From positions 1 to 64,000 of the forward strand of contig JAEUNZ010000004.1 of the NCBI GenBank assembly GCA_016790965.1: 64,000 bases of DNA, read 5' to 3'. Positions within the stretch are counted from its first letter, which is position 1, and the number at the start of each line of letters is the position of its first letter. The position numbers were made by a program, and so were the translations under genes. The notes below the pieces were generated by a model that was given only the letters and a program-made list of their open reading frames with translations, made no database searches and was not told where the DNA came from. This document shows, one piece after another, positions 41,543-50,079 of this stretch. The DNA is from SSSZ01 sp016790965 (GTDB lineage Bacteria; Pseudomonadota; Gammaproteobacteria; Burkholderiales; Rhodocyclaceae).

Positions 41543-42240
41543 CGCTCCCCTCCCGGCGTCGGCAATCTGCCGTGCAGGACGAATTCAGTAAAGCGCCGCC
41601 CGCCGGGCGCACTCTGCGGTGCAGCGCTTGCGCCGGGCGCGGCAGCGGGCGCTGCCGGGGCGGTTGCCGGCGTGGCGGCCGCGCCGGCGGGCTGCAAGCT
41701 ACCCTCGCTCATGTCCAGGGCGGCGAAACGGCGGCCCTTGAAGATGGGCTCGCCGTTGAGGCGCTGGATGTAGTGGGGCAGGAGGGCGGCGTCGCTCAGG
41801 CGGCCGCGGATTTCGACCTCGCTCCCGGCCAATACGAAGCCGGTGAGCCAGACGCCTTCCGCCGTCTGGCGGGCAAAACCCCGCAGCACGCCGGAGCTCC
41901 CCTCGCGGGAACCGGAGCGGCCCGACTCGACCGCATCCAGGGCCGAGTTGCGCTGGCGCAGGCCCTCGGCCAGGCGCGCGACTTCCTCCTTGAGGGCCGG
42001 ATTGGGCCGGCGGGCGGCCAGGGCCTGGCCCAGGGCCTGGACCCGCTGGCGCAGGGTGGCGAGTTCCGCCTCCCCCTGGCGATGGCGGGCGTTGAGGGAA
42101 TCGACTTCCCGCTGGCTCCAGACGGCGAGTCCGACGATCAACACGAGCCCCGCGAGACTCGCACCGGCGACGATGGGGAAGGACAGCCAGTCCCTCCGCC
42201 GCCGCAGCTCGGGCAGGATGAGATTGATCTGCTGGCTCAC
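41539..42240 (-). CDS. MSHA biogenesis protein, PilN-like (MshI2)
   Basis: A 233-residue bitopic protein beginning MSQQINLILPELRRRRDW, the PilN motif that docks on PilM, followed by a transmembrane helix (about residues 22-41), a coiled coil and a ferredoxin-like domain. An Ala/Pro-rich tail (about 190-215) separates the final strand. The start is GTG. The best ribosome site, GGGAGG, 8 bp before it, belongs to the 81-bp tandem repeat upstream. Called MshI2 in some Shewanella-type annotations. Confidence 0.85.
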   Translation of the reverse strand: MSQQINLILPELRRRRDWLSFPIVAGASLAGLVLIVGLAVWSQREVDSLNARHRQGEAELATLRQRVQALGQALAARRPNPALKEEVARLAEGLRQRNSALDAVESGRSGSREGSSGVLRGFARQTAEGVWLTGFVLAGSEVEIRGRLSDAALLPHYIQRLNGEPIFKGRRFAALDMSEGSLQPAGAAATPATAPAAPAAAPGASAAPQSAPGGRRFTEFVLHGRLPTPGGER

Positions 42241-42481
42241 TGGACAACCCTCCCGTCGCCGCGCGACTCCCTCCCCGAGGGGGGGGGAGCGCCCCCTTCG
42301 GGCGGCCGGGCGGGGGCGCAGGGAACCACCCTCCCGTCGCTGCGCGACTCCCTCCCCGAGGGAGGGGGAGCGCCCCCTTCGGGCGGCCGGGCGGGGGCGC
42401 AGGGAACCACCCTCCCGTCGCTGCGCGACTCCCTCCCCGAGGGAGGGGGAGCGCCCCCTTCGGGCGGCCGGGCGGGGGCGC
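42241..42481. repeat. Three tandem 81-bp repeats between the PilM-like and PilN-like msh genes
   Basis: The block TCCCGTCGC-GCGCGACTCC recurs at 42251, 42332 and 42413, a period of exactly 81 bp; copies two and three are identical and copy one differs at a few bases. Each unit can form two strong hairpins on the minus-strand RNA (GCGCCCCC/GGGGGCGC and CTCCCTC/GAGGGAG) and contains GGGAGG. The array fills the whole space from the upstream stop codon to the downstream GTG. Confidence 0.95.
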
Positions 42482-43414
42482 TCACGCCTCCCCCTCCCGC
42501 AAAGCGGCGCCCAGGGCGAGCAGGCATTGGGCCTGACGTTCCTTCTGGCGCAATTCGGGCAGGGCGGGAAAATCGGCCACCGCGGCCAGGTCCATTTCCT
42601 GCACCGGGATGTAGAGGTTCTGGCCCAGGGCCTCGGTCAGTCCGGAGCAGGCGCCCTCGCAGGCCACCAGCATGCGCACCACGGAAATGAAGTTGTACTG
42701 ACGGTCGAAATTGTCCAGGGTGCGCTGCAATTCCAGCACCAGGCGTTCGAGCAGCGCCTGGCGCCGGTCCACATCGGCGTCCGCCAGGGCGTCGGCAGAA
42801 ACCTCGATGTGGCGCGCGAGATAGAGTTCGCCCCGGTAGGTGATGGTGAGCAGGCCGCGCTCGGCGCCCAGGTGGAGGAAGGCCAGCCCGCGGTTGGCTT
42901 CCTCGAACAGGGCGGCGACGTTGCGCTGGGCCAGCTCGGGAATGTCGATGGCGGCGAGGGCCAGACCGGCGGCGTCGAATTCGCCCATGCAACGGCCGAC
43001 GGCCGGAGCCCCGGCAACGACGGCAAACAGGTTCGGCGTGCGATGCCCCCCCTCGCCGGCCGGGATATCGAGGGCCGCCACCGCAGCGCCCTCGACGGGG
43101 AAATCGACCATGTCCTTCAGGCGCCAGCGCAGGGCCTGGATGCGTTCCTCGGGCTCCACCGCCGGGGCTTCAACCTGGAGAAGGCGGTAGTCCGCTTCGT
43201 CGAGCAAGGTGGTGCAGGCGAAGTGGCCCAGTTTGCGCGGCCCCCTGAGCCGCCCCAGGGCCTCGGCGAAACCGCCTTCGATGCGGAAGGTGTCGAGGGC
43301 TTCGATACGGGGCCGGGCGTCCCGCTGGCGGACGACATGGGCCAGGTCGATGCAGCCCTTGCGCCGCACCACCCCCAGCCAACCTTCCGCGCGTTTTCCC
43401 CGAAAGACGCTCAC
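42482..43414 (-). CDS. mshI: MSHA biogenesis protein MshI (PilM-like)
   Basis: A 310-residue cytoplasmic protein of the actin-like PilM/MshI group that recruits the PilN-like partner to the membrane. Visible family segments are GWLGVVRRKGCIDLAHV near the N-terminus, ALRWRLKDMVDFPVEGA (about 93-110) and LERLVLELQRTLDNFDRQY. It starts with GTG. A promoter-like sequence lies in the AT-rich gap before it, so mshI-N may be a separate unit from mshE-Q. Confidence 0.86.
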   Translation of the reverse strand: MSVFRGKRAEGWLGVVRRKGCIDLAHVVRQRDARPRIEALDTFRIEGGFAEALGRLRGPRKLGHFACTTLLDEADYRLLQVEAPAVEPEERIQALRWRLKDMVDFPVEGAAVAALDIPAGEGGHRTPNLFAVVAGAPAVGRCMGEFDAAGLALAAIDIPELAQRNVAALFEEANRGLAFLHLGAERGLLTITYRGELYLARHIEVSADALADADVDRRQALLERLVLELQRTLDNFDRQYNFISVVRMLVACEGACSGLTEALGQNLYIPVQEMDLAAVADFPALPELRQKERQAQCLLALGAALREGEA

Positions 43415-43458
43415 CCCGTCACCAACTAAAGTATTTTCGAAAGGATAGCTTGCAACAT

Positions 43459-43464
43459 ATTATA
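43459..43464 (-). promoter_or_regulatory. Possible promoter -10 for mshI-J-K-L-M-N
   Basis: A perfect TATAAT lies on the minus strand in the AT-rich 62-bp gap between mshQ and mshI, 45 bp before the mshI GTG. The -35 region (AGAGAT at 17 bp) is poor. Confidence 0.4.
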
Positions 43465-43476
43465 TTTCAACGATTT

Positions 43477-46458
43477 TTAGTATCTCTCGCGCGAATAGAT
43501 GAGCGCGGCCCGAGGGCCGCACTTGCCAAAGCAGACCCGGGAACTGGGCGCCGCGAGCAGCAGCCAGGTGTTGGCTCCGCGCAGAACCGAGCCGGCGATG
43601 TCCACATAGCCGAAATTGCCGGCTCCCGGGGCGCTCAGGCGCAGTCCCAGGTTGCCGGAAAGGACCGGGGACGCCAGGCTGGCCGTCGTCTCTCCGGCCG
43701 CCAACTGATTGAGGGGCGTCTGGGTGGCGAAAACCAGGCCCCCATTGGCCGCCGTGGGCGTCACCGCGGCGGTGCAGGTGTCCGCGCCGTGGCGCTGCCA
43801 GCCGGCGGCGGTCCACACCTGCAGTTCGGAACGCACCGGCAGGGGCAGGAATTCGTTGCCATAGGCGTTGCCGATGACCAGCCGGCCGGAGTTCACCTGG
43901 GCGGCGCCCTCCACGCTCACCGCGAGCAGGCTGCGCAGGGAGGTGACGCCATCGCCGTCTACGGCCCTGACCCGCACCGCTGTGGCGACCGTGGCGGGAT
44001 TGGAAAAGGCGTAGGCCGGGGTCGCCACGCTCGCCACCCCGTTGGTGAAGGCAGCCGCCGCCACGGCGGTGCCGACCAGCGCGCCGGGGCCGGGATTGGC
44101 TGCGCTGCCGGCCGCATCCCAGGCCGACAGGGTGGTGGCTTTGGCGAAAGCCGCGGCCCCGTGGTAGTTCAAGGTCGTGGCGCCGGCGGCGTTGCGGGCG
44201 GTGATCCCCACCGTGAAGGGCTGTGCGGCATAGGTGAAGCCGCCGGCTGCGCAAGCCTGGGTGACCGCGGTATCGAAATGGTCGGGGACGAAGCGGCCGA
44301 AGTACGCACTGGCCGCCGTATTGCCGAACTTGCAGCCGACCTTGCCGCTGCTGTCGGCCGTATTCAGGAAGTCGTTGGGTGCCGTGTTGACGCAGACGGT
44401 GTCGGAACCGTCCTGATAGGAGGCGGTGAAGGCGCTGTCCACGACGCCCTTGGCCTTGATGCGGAAATACCCCACTTCGTCGTAGAAGAAGGCCGAACCG
44501 CTGGCGCCGTTGCCGCTGGCCGCCGAGGCGGCAGTGGTGAAGCTGCCGCTCAGACTGCCCGTGGCGCTGGGGGCCGAGAGCCATTCGAGCAGGGAGGAAT
44601 CGATGCCTGGCGTTCCGTCGTAACCCGGTGTGGCACTGTTCGCGGTGAGGGTGAACGCGGTGCTGCCGGCGCGCAGGATCGGCGTGGCAGCGGCATTCGT
44701 TCCCCCGGCATCGGCGTTGGCATCGGGCGAAGTCACGCTGGTGAAGGCGGCAGGACGGATGGCGAAGCGATCGCTGGAGCACAGAATGCCCCCTGCCCCC
44801 TGGTTGAAGCGCACCCAGACGTTGCGCTGGGCCAGGACATTTTCGCCGGCCGGAACTGTGTAGGTGGTAGCCGAGGCAGGGCGTCCGGCGGTGAAGAAGA
44901 CTTTCTGGAGCATCACCGCGGGCAGGGCGGTCCCTCCCGTGGGACAACGGGTGGTGCCATCGACCGTGGTTCCGGCACTGCTCACCAGATCCACGTCCAC
45001 CGGAGTGGTCGCGCCGCTGTTGAAGGCGGTATCGACCACTTTGGGCGTGTCTTTCAGGGCGACGAGATCGAAGCTCATGGCCTGGCCGACGACCTTGGTA
45101 TAAAGGCGATTGCCCGAGGTGCCACAGCGGGCCGGGCTACCCACCAGATTGCTGCAGGCTTCGAGATCGGAGGCGAAACACGACACCGACGGGGCGGTGA
45201 AGCTGCAGGTTTCGCTGCTGCCGTTCCAGCAGCGCACGCCGTTCAGGGGGGCGGTGCTCAGGCCGCTGGCGCCCAGGGTGACCGTGGCGCCGGCCGTGGA
45301 TTCCTGGGCGGTCAGCGTGGCGGTGGGCGTACCCGCCGCGATGGAAAAGGCGCCGGAAGAAGGTGTCAGGGCGACGCTGCCGCTGCTGCTCGCCGTAAGA
45401 GTGCCGCTCAGGTTGGCGTTGAGCTCGCTCCCCGCCGGGCAGGGGACGGTGGAGGAGGTGCAGCCCAGCACGGTCACGGTGAAGGGACACAGGGCGCCGC
45501 CCGGGTCGTAGCGCAGCTCCAGATGATCGTAGGGCGGCACCGCCGGCGAGCCGATGACGAAATCGTAGGAAAAGACGTAGGTGCCCGTGGCGGTGAAGTC
45601 ATACTCGATGCCCACCCCGGTGTCCTGGTAGGTGGTGGTGACCGAATTGGTCCATTGACTGGGGTTGTAGACGGCGCAGTTGGCGTAGGGACTGGTGATG
45701 TCCCAGAAGTCGCTCCAGCGCGCCGTGCAGTAGCGGGTGAAATTCTGCCCGCTGCGCTCCCGGAAGGATTCGATGATGCTCACCCCGGACGGGATGCTGC
45801 TGCTCGACGGGCAGGTGGTGCCCGAGGCGGGCGGATAGGTGCCCACGACGCGGCGGCCGTTGCTATCCACGAAGGTCACGCCGCAGCCGTTGTCGCTGCC
45901 CCCCAGATAGGTGTCGATGGCGTGGTAATAGCGCACCAGGTTGGCGGCGCTCACCGGGTAGCCGGCCGGAATGTCCAGGGTGACCGTCAGGGTGACGAAA
46001 TCGTAGGGACGCAGGTACTTGTACTCTATGGTCAGCAATGGGCCGCTGCTCACTCCGTAGACCCCCACGGCGGTCTGGGTGATGCCGTTGGCGATGGGAT
46101 TGGCCGGGGAAGCCGCCGAGATGGAACTGATCGGAAAGGCCGTCGCCGTGTTGAAGGTGGACACCGTGTGACGGGGACCGTAGATGGTGCCGTTGGCGCG
46201 CAAGAAGATGCCGTTGTCTAGGCTATTGCTGGGGGGCACCGCCGAGGGCAGATAGACCTGGCCCGTGTTGTTGAGCCGGCGCACCTGCATCTTGGTCGTA
46301 TCCTCGATGTAGATGTGCAGGCCATTGGTGGCCGAGGTACCGCCGGAGGAATTGAGTTCCGTCACTGCGGCACCGGCCAGGGGCACCGCCCCAGCCAGGA
46401 AGACCAGACCCAGGACGGAAGCCCAGGCCCTCCTGCCACCAGAAGTCTTAGCAAGCAT
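43477..46458 (-). CDS. mshQ: MshQ-like DUF6701 exported protein
   Basis: A large secreted protein of about 993 residues (about 1001 from an alternative start at 46482). A signal peptide (hydrophobic stretch near WASVLGLVFLAGAVPLAG) precedes an extended beta-rich, cysteine-containing region and a C-terminal DUF6701 domain (from about residue 430 on), as in MshQ of MSHA systems. The many Ser/Thr/Ala-rich strands and paired cysteines suggest a surface adhesin-like role, possibly at the pilus tip; this is an inference. The start overlaps mshP by 11 bp. Confidence 0.85.
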   Translation of the reverse strand: MLAKTSGGRRAWASVLGLVFLAGAVPLAGAAVTELNSSGGTSATNGLHIYIEDTTKMQVRRLNNTGQVYLPSAVPPSNSLDNGIFLRANGTIYGPRHTVSTFNTATAFPISSISAASPANPIANGITQTAVGVYGVSSGPLLTIEYKYLRPYDFVTLTVTLDIPAGYPVSAANLVRYYHAIDTYLGGSDNGCGVTFVDSNGRRVVGTYPPASGTTCPSSSSIPSGVSIIESFRERSGQNFTRYCTARWSDFWDITSPYANCAVYNPSQWTNSVTTTYQDTGVGIEYDFTATGTYVFSYDFVIGSPAVPPYDHLELRYDPGGALCPFTVTVLGCTSSTVPCPAGSELNANLSGTLTASSSGSVALTPSSGAFSIAAGTPTATLTAQESTAGATVTLGASGLSTAPLNGVRCWNGSSETCSFTAPSVSCFASDLEACSNLVGSPARCGTSGNRLYTKVVGQAMSFDLVALKDTPKVVDTAFNSGATTPVDVDLVSSAGTTVDGTTRCPTGGTALPAVMLQKVFFTAGRPASATTYTVPAGENVLAQRNVWVRFNQGAGGILCSSDRFAIRPAAFTSVTSPDANADAGGTNAAATPILRAGSTAFTLTANSATPGYDGTPGIDSSLLEWLSAPSATGSLSGSFTTAASAASGNGASGSAFFYDEVGYFRIKAKGVVDSAFTASYQDGSDTVCVNTAPNDFLNTADSSGKVGCKFGNTAASAYFGRFVPDHFDTAVTQACAAGGFTYAAQPFTVGITARNAAGATTLNYHGAAAFAKATTLSAWDAAGSAANPGPGALVGTAVAAAAFTNGVASVATPAYAFSNPATVATAVRVRAVDGDGVTSLRSLLAVSVEGAAQVNSGRLVIGNAYGNEFLPLPVRSELQVWTAAGWQRHGADTCTAAVTPTAANGGLVFATQTPLNQLAAGETTASLASPVLSGNLGLRLSAPGAGNFGYVDIAGSVLRGANTWLLLAAPSSRVCFGKCGPRAALIYSRERY

Positions 46459-46930
46459 AGGGTGCCGTGCTGCTCGCCCCATCGCGGCATTTCTCGGTGG
46501 TGACCTCCACCCGGCGCTCGACGCTGAGGCCGCCGGGGCCGGGGTTGGTGGCCGTGGCGGCGATGCGGTAGATGCGGATGGCCTTGCTGCCTTCGGTATA
46601 CGGACCGTAGGCGGTGCAATCGACCGTCACCGTCGCGCCCAGGCCGCTGAGCACGGTGCCGTTGGCGAAACACGCGGGCAGCGGGGCGCTGGGCGCGGTC
46701 GCCGTCGCGTCGCTGGGGTCGAGCACCTGGTAGAGGCCCCATTCGACGCCGCCCCGCGCCGCCTGATAGCTGCGTGCACCGATGAGATCTTCCGCCGCGG
46801 TGGCGTGGCTGGCCGAAATGACCCGGGCCATGAGGGCTGCGAGGAGGCCGAAGAGCAGCAGGAGGAAGATGGCGGTCAGGATGGACACGCCGCGCTGGGC
46901 CCGCAGGGCGGAGGAAGGGCGCTGGATCAT
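46448..46930 (-). CDS. mshP: MSHA biogenesis protein MshP (minor pilin-like)
   Basis: A 160-residue protein with a short basic leader (MIQRPSSALRAQRG) and a pilin-like hydrophobic helix beginning VSILTAIFLLLLFGLLAAL. The usual glutamate at mature position 5 is absent, as in PilX-type minor pilins. Three cysteines lie in the C-terminal domain, including the last residue. Overlaps mshO (ATGA) and mshQ. Confidence 0.85.
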   Translation of the reverse strand: MIQRPSSALRAQRGVSILTAIFLLLLFGLLAALMARVISASHATAAEDLIGARSYQAARGGVEWGLYQVLDPSDATATAPSAPLPACFANGTVLSGLGATVTVDCTAYGPYTEGSKAIRIYRIAATATNPGPGGLSVERRVEVTTEKCRDGASSTAPYAC

Positions 46931-47748
46931 GGCGTGTTGAGGATTTCCACCTGGTTGAGCACCTGCACCGTCTCGTCGTTGGCCGAGAGGCTGAGGCGCA
47001 CGGTGACGATGCCGTTGCGCTGGCTGGCGCCGGGTTCGTAGGCGAAGGAGCAGGCCGCCACCTGGGCCACCAGAAGCGCGCTGGAGCCGGCGGCCATGGT
47101 GGCGGCGGCCACCGGCTGGCTGGGCAGGAAACCGTAGCCGCTATAACGCCGGATGACCCCGGCGCCGGGGTCGCATTCGAAAGTCACCGGATTGCCCACC
47201 ACCTGGAAGCGGTTGGCCGGCGAGGCGTAGGGAAAGGCGAAGGCGGCGGCGGATTCCACCTGGCTCAGGGCGGCCCCCGTAGTGCTCGGCGTGCGGCGGT
47301 TGTTGGGGGCGCCGGCGTAGGCGTCGGAACCGGGCAGACCCAGGTTGTAGACGACCACCTGGTCGCCGCTGGCGATGGCCACCGTCGGCCCCAGGACGTC
47401 GAACTTGCTGGCGCTGGCGGTGCTGCCGAAATCGAGGGGGAAGACGCTGCCGCTCCCGTCGCTCTCGGCGCGGTAGCGACCAGCGTCCTTGATGGGGATG
47501 TATTCGAGATAGTTGCCGCTGGCCCGCACGCTGTTGGGCAGGGCCGTCTGGAGTTCCCGGCTGATGCGGCGCACGGCGGTGTCGGCGGCGTCGGTGAGGG
47601 CGGCGCGGCTGGAAAGGTCGAAATAGGACTGGATCTGCCAGCGCCCGAACATGCCCACCAGGGCAAGCAGCACCCCGGCCACCACGATGGAGACGATCAT
47701 CTCCACCAGGGTGAAGCCGGCAGCGCGGGACTCAGTACAGGGGCGCAT
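46927..47748 (-). CDS. mshO: MSHA minor prepilin MshO
   Basis: A 273-residue prepilin with cleavage site G/FTLVEM after an 11-residue leader, PilW/GspJ-like in size. The glutamate at mature position 5 is present. The C-terminal domain has a cysteine pair (FECDPG and AACSFAY) and a helix with RRISRELQTALPNSV. It overlaps mshD by 17 bp and mshP by 4. Confidence 0.9.
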   Translation of the reverse strand: MRPCTESRAAGFTLVEMIVSIVVAGVLLALVGMFGRWQIQSYFDLSSRAALTDAADTAVRRISRELQTALPNSVRASGNYLEYIPIKDAGRYRAESDGSGSVFPLDFGSTASASKFDVLGPTVAIASGDQVVVYNLGLPGSDAYAGAPNNRRTPSTTGAALSQVESAAAFAFPYASPANRFQVVGNPVTFECDPGAGVIRRYSGYGFLPSQPVAAATMAAGSSALLVAQVAACSFAYEPGASQRNGIVTVRLSLSANDETVQVLNQVEILNTP

Positions 47749-48304
47749 AGCGGAAGCGGTAGCCGGAGAGGGTCAGAGCTTCGGCACCGCCGCCGCTGAC
47801 CGTCACGTCGATCTTCAAGGCCGCCCCCGCCGGCAGGGGACTGCCCCCGGCGCTGTAGGCGGCGCCGATGCGGCTCACCGCGACGCTCACATTCAGGCCG
47901 CTCACGGCATTGCCGCCATTGAGGTCGGTGACGTTGCTCTGGGCGTAGCCGGCATAGTCCGCCACGTTGTCGAACATGGTGCCGGGAGCGGTGGCGCTGC
48001 GCGTCTCGCCGGAGGGAATGGGGCCCAGGACGCCGCCGCCGTTGTCCTGGTCGGTGCTGGCGCAGGTGGGCGACGTGCCGGAAAGGGTTGCGGTGGAGGC
48101 GTTGGCGTCGTCCGGATCGCAATAGGTGTAGGGCTGGTGCAGGATTTCGGCCAGCACCGCTTCGGCCACCGCCAGTTGCTGCTTCCTGACCTGGGGGTCG
48201 GCGGAAAAGCGCAGCGATGGCCCCAGGGTGGACAGCACGCCGATCACCCCCACGCTGACGATGACGATGAACACGATCTGCTCGATGAGGGTGACGCCGG
48301 CCAT
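47732..48304 (-). CDS. mshD: MSHA minor prepilin MshD (PilV-like), leader region altered by a repeat
   Basis: A PilV/GspI-like minor pilin whose mature part starts VTLIEQIVFIVIVSVGVIG. With the ATG at 48304 the product has 190 residues, but its leader would be only MAG. The basic residues expected in a prepilin leader (RRS) are encoded just upstream, and 8 codons before that ATG the repeat element begins. The frame is open through the repeat, with an internal start (MRAIARAMAVLG) possible. Either the leader is minimal or translation begins inside the element. Confidence 0.85.
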   Translation of the reverse strand: MAGVTLIEQIVFIVIVSVGVIGVLSTLGPSLRFSADPQVRKQQLAVAEAVLAEILHQPYTYCDPDDANASTATLSGTSPTCASTDQDNGGGVLGPIPSGETRSATAPGTMFDNVADYAGYAQSNVTDLNGGNAVSGLNVSVAVSRIGAAYSAGGSPLPAGAALKIDVTVSGGGAEALTLSGYRFRYAPLY

Positions 48305-48319
48305 GGACCGGCGGGGCTC

Positions 48320-48480
48320 AGAGCCTGTGAATTTTTCGGGCGCGCCCGAGCGGCGTGCACAGCTGTGCACGATCAAGGCGCCAAGCACAGCCATAGCTCG
48401 GGCTATGGCGCGCATTGGCAACGCCGAGCGGGCGCAGTTGGGCATGACGAGCGGGGGTGAACGAAAATTTTCACAGGCTC
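48320..48480. repeat. Dispersed inverted-repeat element, copy C (best preserved)
   Basis: Terminal inverted repeats AGAGCCTGTGAATTTTTC (left) and GAAAATTTTCACAGGCTC (right), flanked on both sides by CTCAG. Inside are the perfect 16-bp palindrome GTGCACAGCTGTGCAC (48355-48370) and a hairpin CATAGC-TCGG-GCTATG (48392-48407). It occupies nearly all of the mshC-mshD junction; the right-flanking CTCAG contains the mshC stop codon. No coding capacity of its own. Confidence 0.85.
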
Positions 48481-48930
48481 TCAGTGCACATAGCCCGTTT
48501 CCGCCTCCACGGTAACCGGCAGGCTTTCCAGGCCGGCCACGGTGAGGCTCGCCGCCGTCCCCGGCCGCCCGGCGGAATCGAAGACCAGGGCCGCCGGAAC
48601 GGGGGAAAAGCTCACCCCGGAAGGCGCGCTGACGGAAAGATCGCCCCCGCCGGACGGGTTCCCCAGGGCGGCGCCGGTGGAACAATCCGCGGCCCCCTGA
48701 GTGCTGGAAATGCGGAAATCCACCTGGGAAGCGGCAAAGCTGGCGCACACCGTGCGCCGGGCGGCGATGGCTGACTTCTGCGCCAGGCGCAGGGCGGCGA
48801 CGGTCTCATCACGGAACTGGCGCGCTTCGAAGCCGGTATCGCCAAAAAAGCGCGGCAGGGCCACCGCCGCCAAGATGCCGGCGATGACGATGGTCACCAC
48901 CAGCTCGGTGAGGGTGAATCCGCGCTGCAT
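48481..48930 (-). CDS. mshC: MSHA minor prepilin MshC
   Basis: A 149-residue prepilin (GspH/FimT-like) with leader MQRG and mature start FTLTELVVTIVIAGILAA. The glutamate at mature position 5 is kept. Two cysteines (VCASFA and DCSTG) suggest a disulfide. The start at 48930 is chosen from the leader pattern; the open frame upstream runs into mshA. Its stop codon is part of the right flank of repeat copy C. Confidence 0.88.
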   Translation of the reverse strand: MQRGFTLTELVVTIVIAGILAAVALPRFFGDTGFEARQFRDETVAALRLAQKSAIAARRTVCASFAASQVDFRISSTQGAADCSTGAALGNPSGGGDLSVSAPSGVSFSPVPAALVFDSAGRPGTAASLTVAGLESLPVTVEAETGYVH

Positions 48931-49034
48931 GCTCGGGGCAGACTGGGCTGCAAAGGGTCCAAAAGGCCTGCGGGCGCTGGCGGGGGCGCAGGCCGACCGA
49001 GCGGCACCCCCGCTCTGGAGCACGAAACCCCGGA

Positions 49035-49472
49035 TCAGCAACCGCTGGTCGTGGTCACGTAGTTCGGCGTACCCCCCGCACCGGCAGCCGTATAGGCCAC
49101 TTGGCAACTGGCGACGGTCGTCGCGCCGTTGTGCTGGATCGCCGATCCGGTGTTGTTGAAATCGCCCGAGGGGGACAGGTCCATGACCTTGGCCAGTTCG
49201 GTGGTGTCGGTGGCGTAACCGTTGGTGATGCCCACGCTGATGGTGCTGGTGGCGGAAATGGTCTGGGCGCCGGAGAGCTTGTTCTGCGAGGCTGCCTTGC
49301 CGTACAGCATGGTGTTGGCGCCGCGCATGGAGGCTTCGACGCCCTTCATGACGCCGGTGCGGGCATCGGAGCTCAGGTCGACGAACTTGGGCAGGGCGGT
49401 CGCCGCCAGGATGCCGAGGATGACGATGACGACGATGAGTTCGATGAGGGTGAAACCGCGTGCTTTGTTCAT
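49035..49472 (-). CDS. mshA: MSHA major pilin MshA
   Basis: Main pilus subunit, 145 residues. Leader MNKARG, mature start FTLIELIVVIVILGILAATA, with the glutamate at position 5. The C-terminal disulfide loop is formed by cysteines in VASCQVAYT and the terminal SGC. Sequence PKFVDLSSDARTGVMKG follows the helix, as in MSHA pilins. An AGGACC ribosome site and an unusual T8 tract (49497-49490 on the minus strand) lie in its 34-bp leader. Third prepilin in the mshF-B-A-C order. Confidence 0.92.
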   Translation of the reverse strand: MNKARGFTLIELIVVIVILGILAATALPKFVDLSSDARTGVMKGVEASMRGANTMLYGKAASQNKLSGAQTISATSTISVGITNGYATDTTELAKVMDLSPSGDFNNTGSAIQHNGATTVASCQVAYTAAGAGGTPNYVTTTSGC

Positions 49473-49506
49473 GGTGTGGTCCTTTTTCGAAAAAAAACGC
49501 TGAAGA

Positions 49507-50022
49507 TCAGTTGCAATTGGTCGAGGTGCCGGTCCCCGAGAGGGTCACCACGGGGGCGACCACCTGGGTTCCCGAAAGGGTGGCGGCGGTGTAGGTGAAT
49601 TGGCAGGAGCCGCTGGTGGGAGTGGGCACGGAGATGGTGAGCACCGAGCCGGAGCCGCCGCCCCCGCCGGTGGTCTCGTAATCGACCCCGCTGCCCGCCG
49701 CGCCGGCGTTGAGCCCCGCCACGCGCACGATGCCCGAGGCGTCGGCGGTGGGGTACTGATTGACGCCGGTGACCGCAGCGCCTTCCATGGTGAGGGAATT
49801 GCAGTTGGAAGGCGGTGTCGGGCTGCCCAGGGCGGCGAGGCACTGGGCGTGGAAGAGCACCGAGCCGGAGCGCACCGCGCCCACGGCGCCCTGCAGCTTA
49901 GCCTGGCGGGCCTGGACCTGGAGATCGACGAAGCGCGGCAGGGCCACGGCGGCGAGGATGCCGAGAATGATGATGACGACGATCAGTTCGATGAGGGTGA
50001 AGCCGCGGGAGCGCAAGGGCAT
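49507..50022 (-). CDS. mshB: MSHA prepilin MshB
   Basis: A 171-residue prepilin paralogous to MshA: leader MPLRSRG, mature start FTLIELIVVIIILGILAAVA, then PRFVDLQVQARQAKLQG. Cysteines at AQCLAAL, NCNSL, SCQFTY and the C-terminal NCN give two possible disulfides. A strong GGAGGAAA ribosome site and a sigma-70 promoter upstream suggest strong expression together with mshA. Gly-rich loop (about residues 115-122). Confidence 0.88.
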   Translation of the reverse strand: MPLRSRGFTLIELIVVIIILGILAAVALPRFVDLQVQARQAKLQGAVGAVRSGSVLFHAQCLAALGSPTPPSNCNSLTMEGAAVTGVNQYPTADASGIVRVAGLNAGAAGSGVDYETTGGGGGSGSVLTISVPTPTSGSCQFTYTAATLSGTQVVAPVVTLSGTGTSTNCN

Positions 50023-50079
50023 CGGATTTCCTCCGGGGGATGACGAGGGTTTACGGCCGCCTCGGGCAAAACCTGAGGC

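Noticed and set aside
42241..42481. CRISPR array
   Set aside because: The 81-bp units are contiguous and nearly identical, with no variable spacers between short repeats and no cas genes nearby.
42237..42992. Coding use of the 81-bp repeat as a 27-residue peptide repeat
   Set aside because: The frame is out of phase with mshI (true stop at 42482) and encodes a Pro/Gly/Arg low-complexity string; the array is better explained as intergenic.
43450..46221. 923-codon open frame antisense to mshQ
   Set aside because: It is the mirror of a GC-rich coding gene; its product is Gly/Arg-rich low-complexity sequence without domain or signal, and there is no ribosome site.
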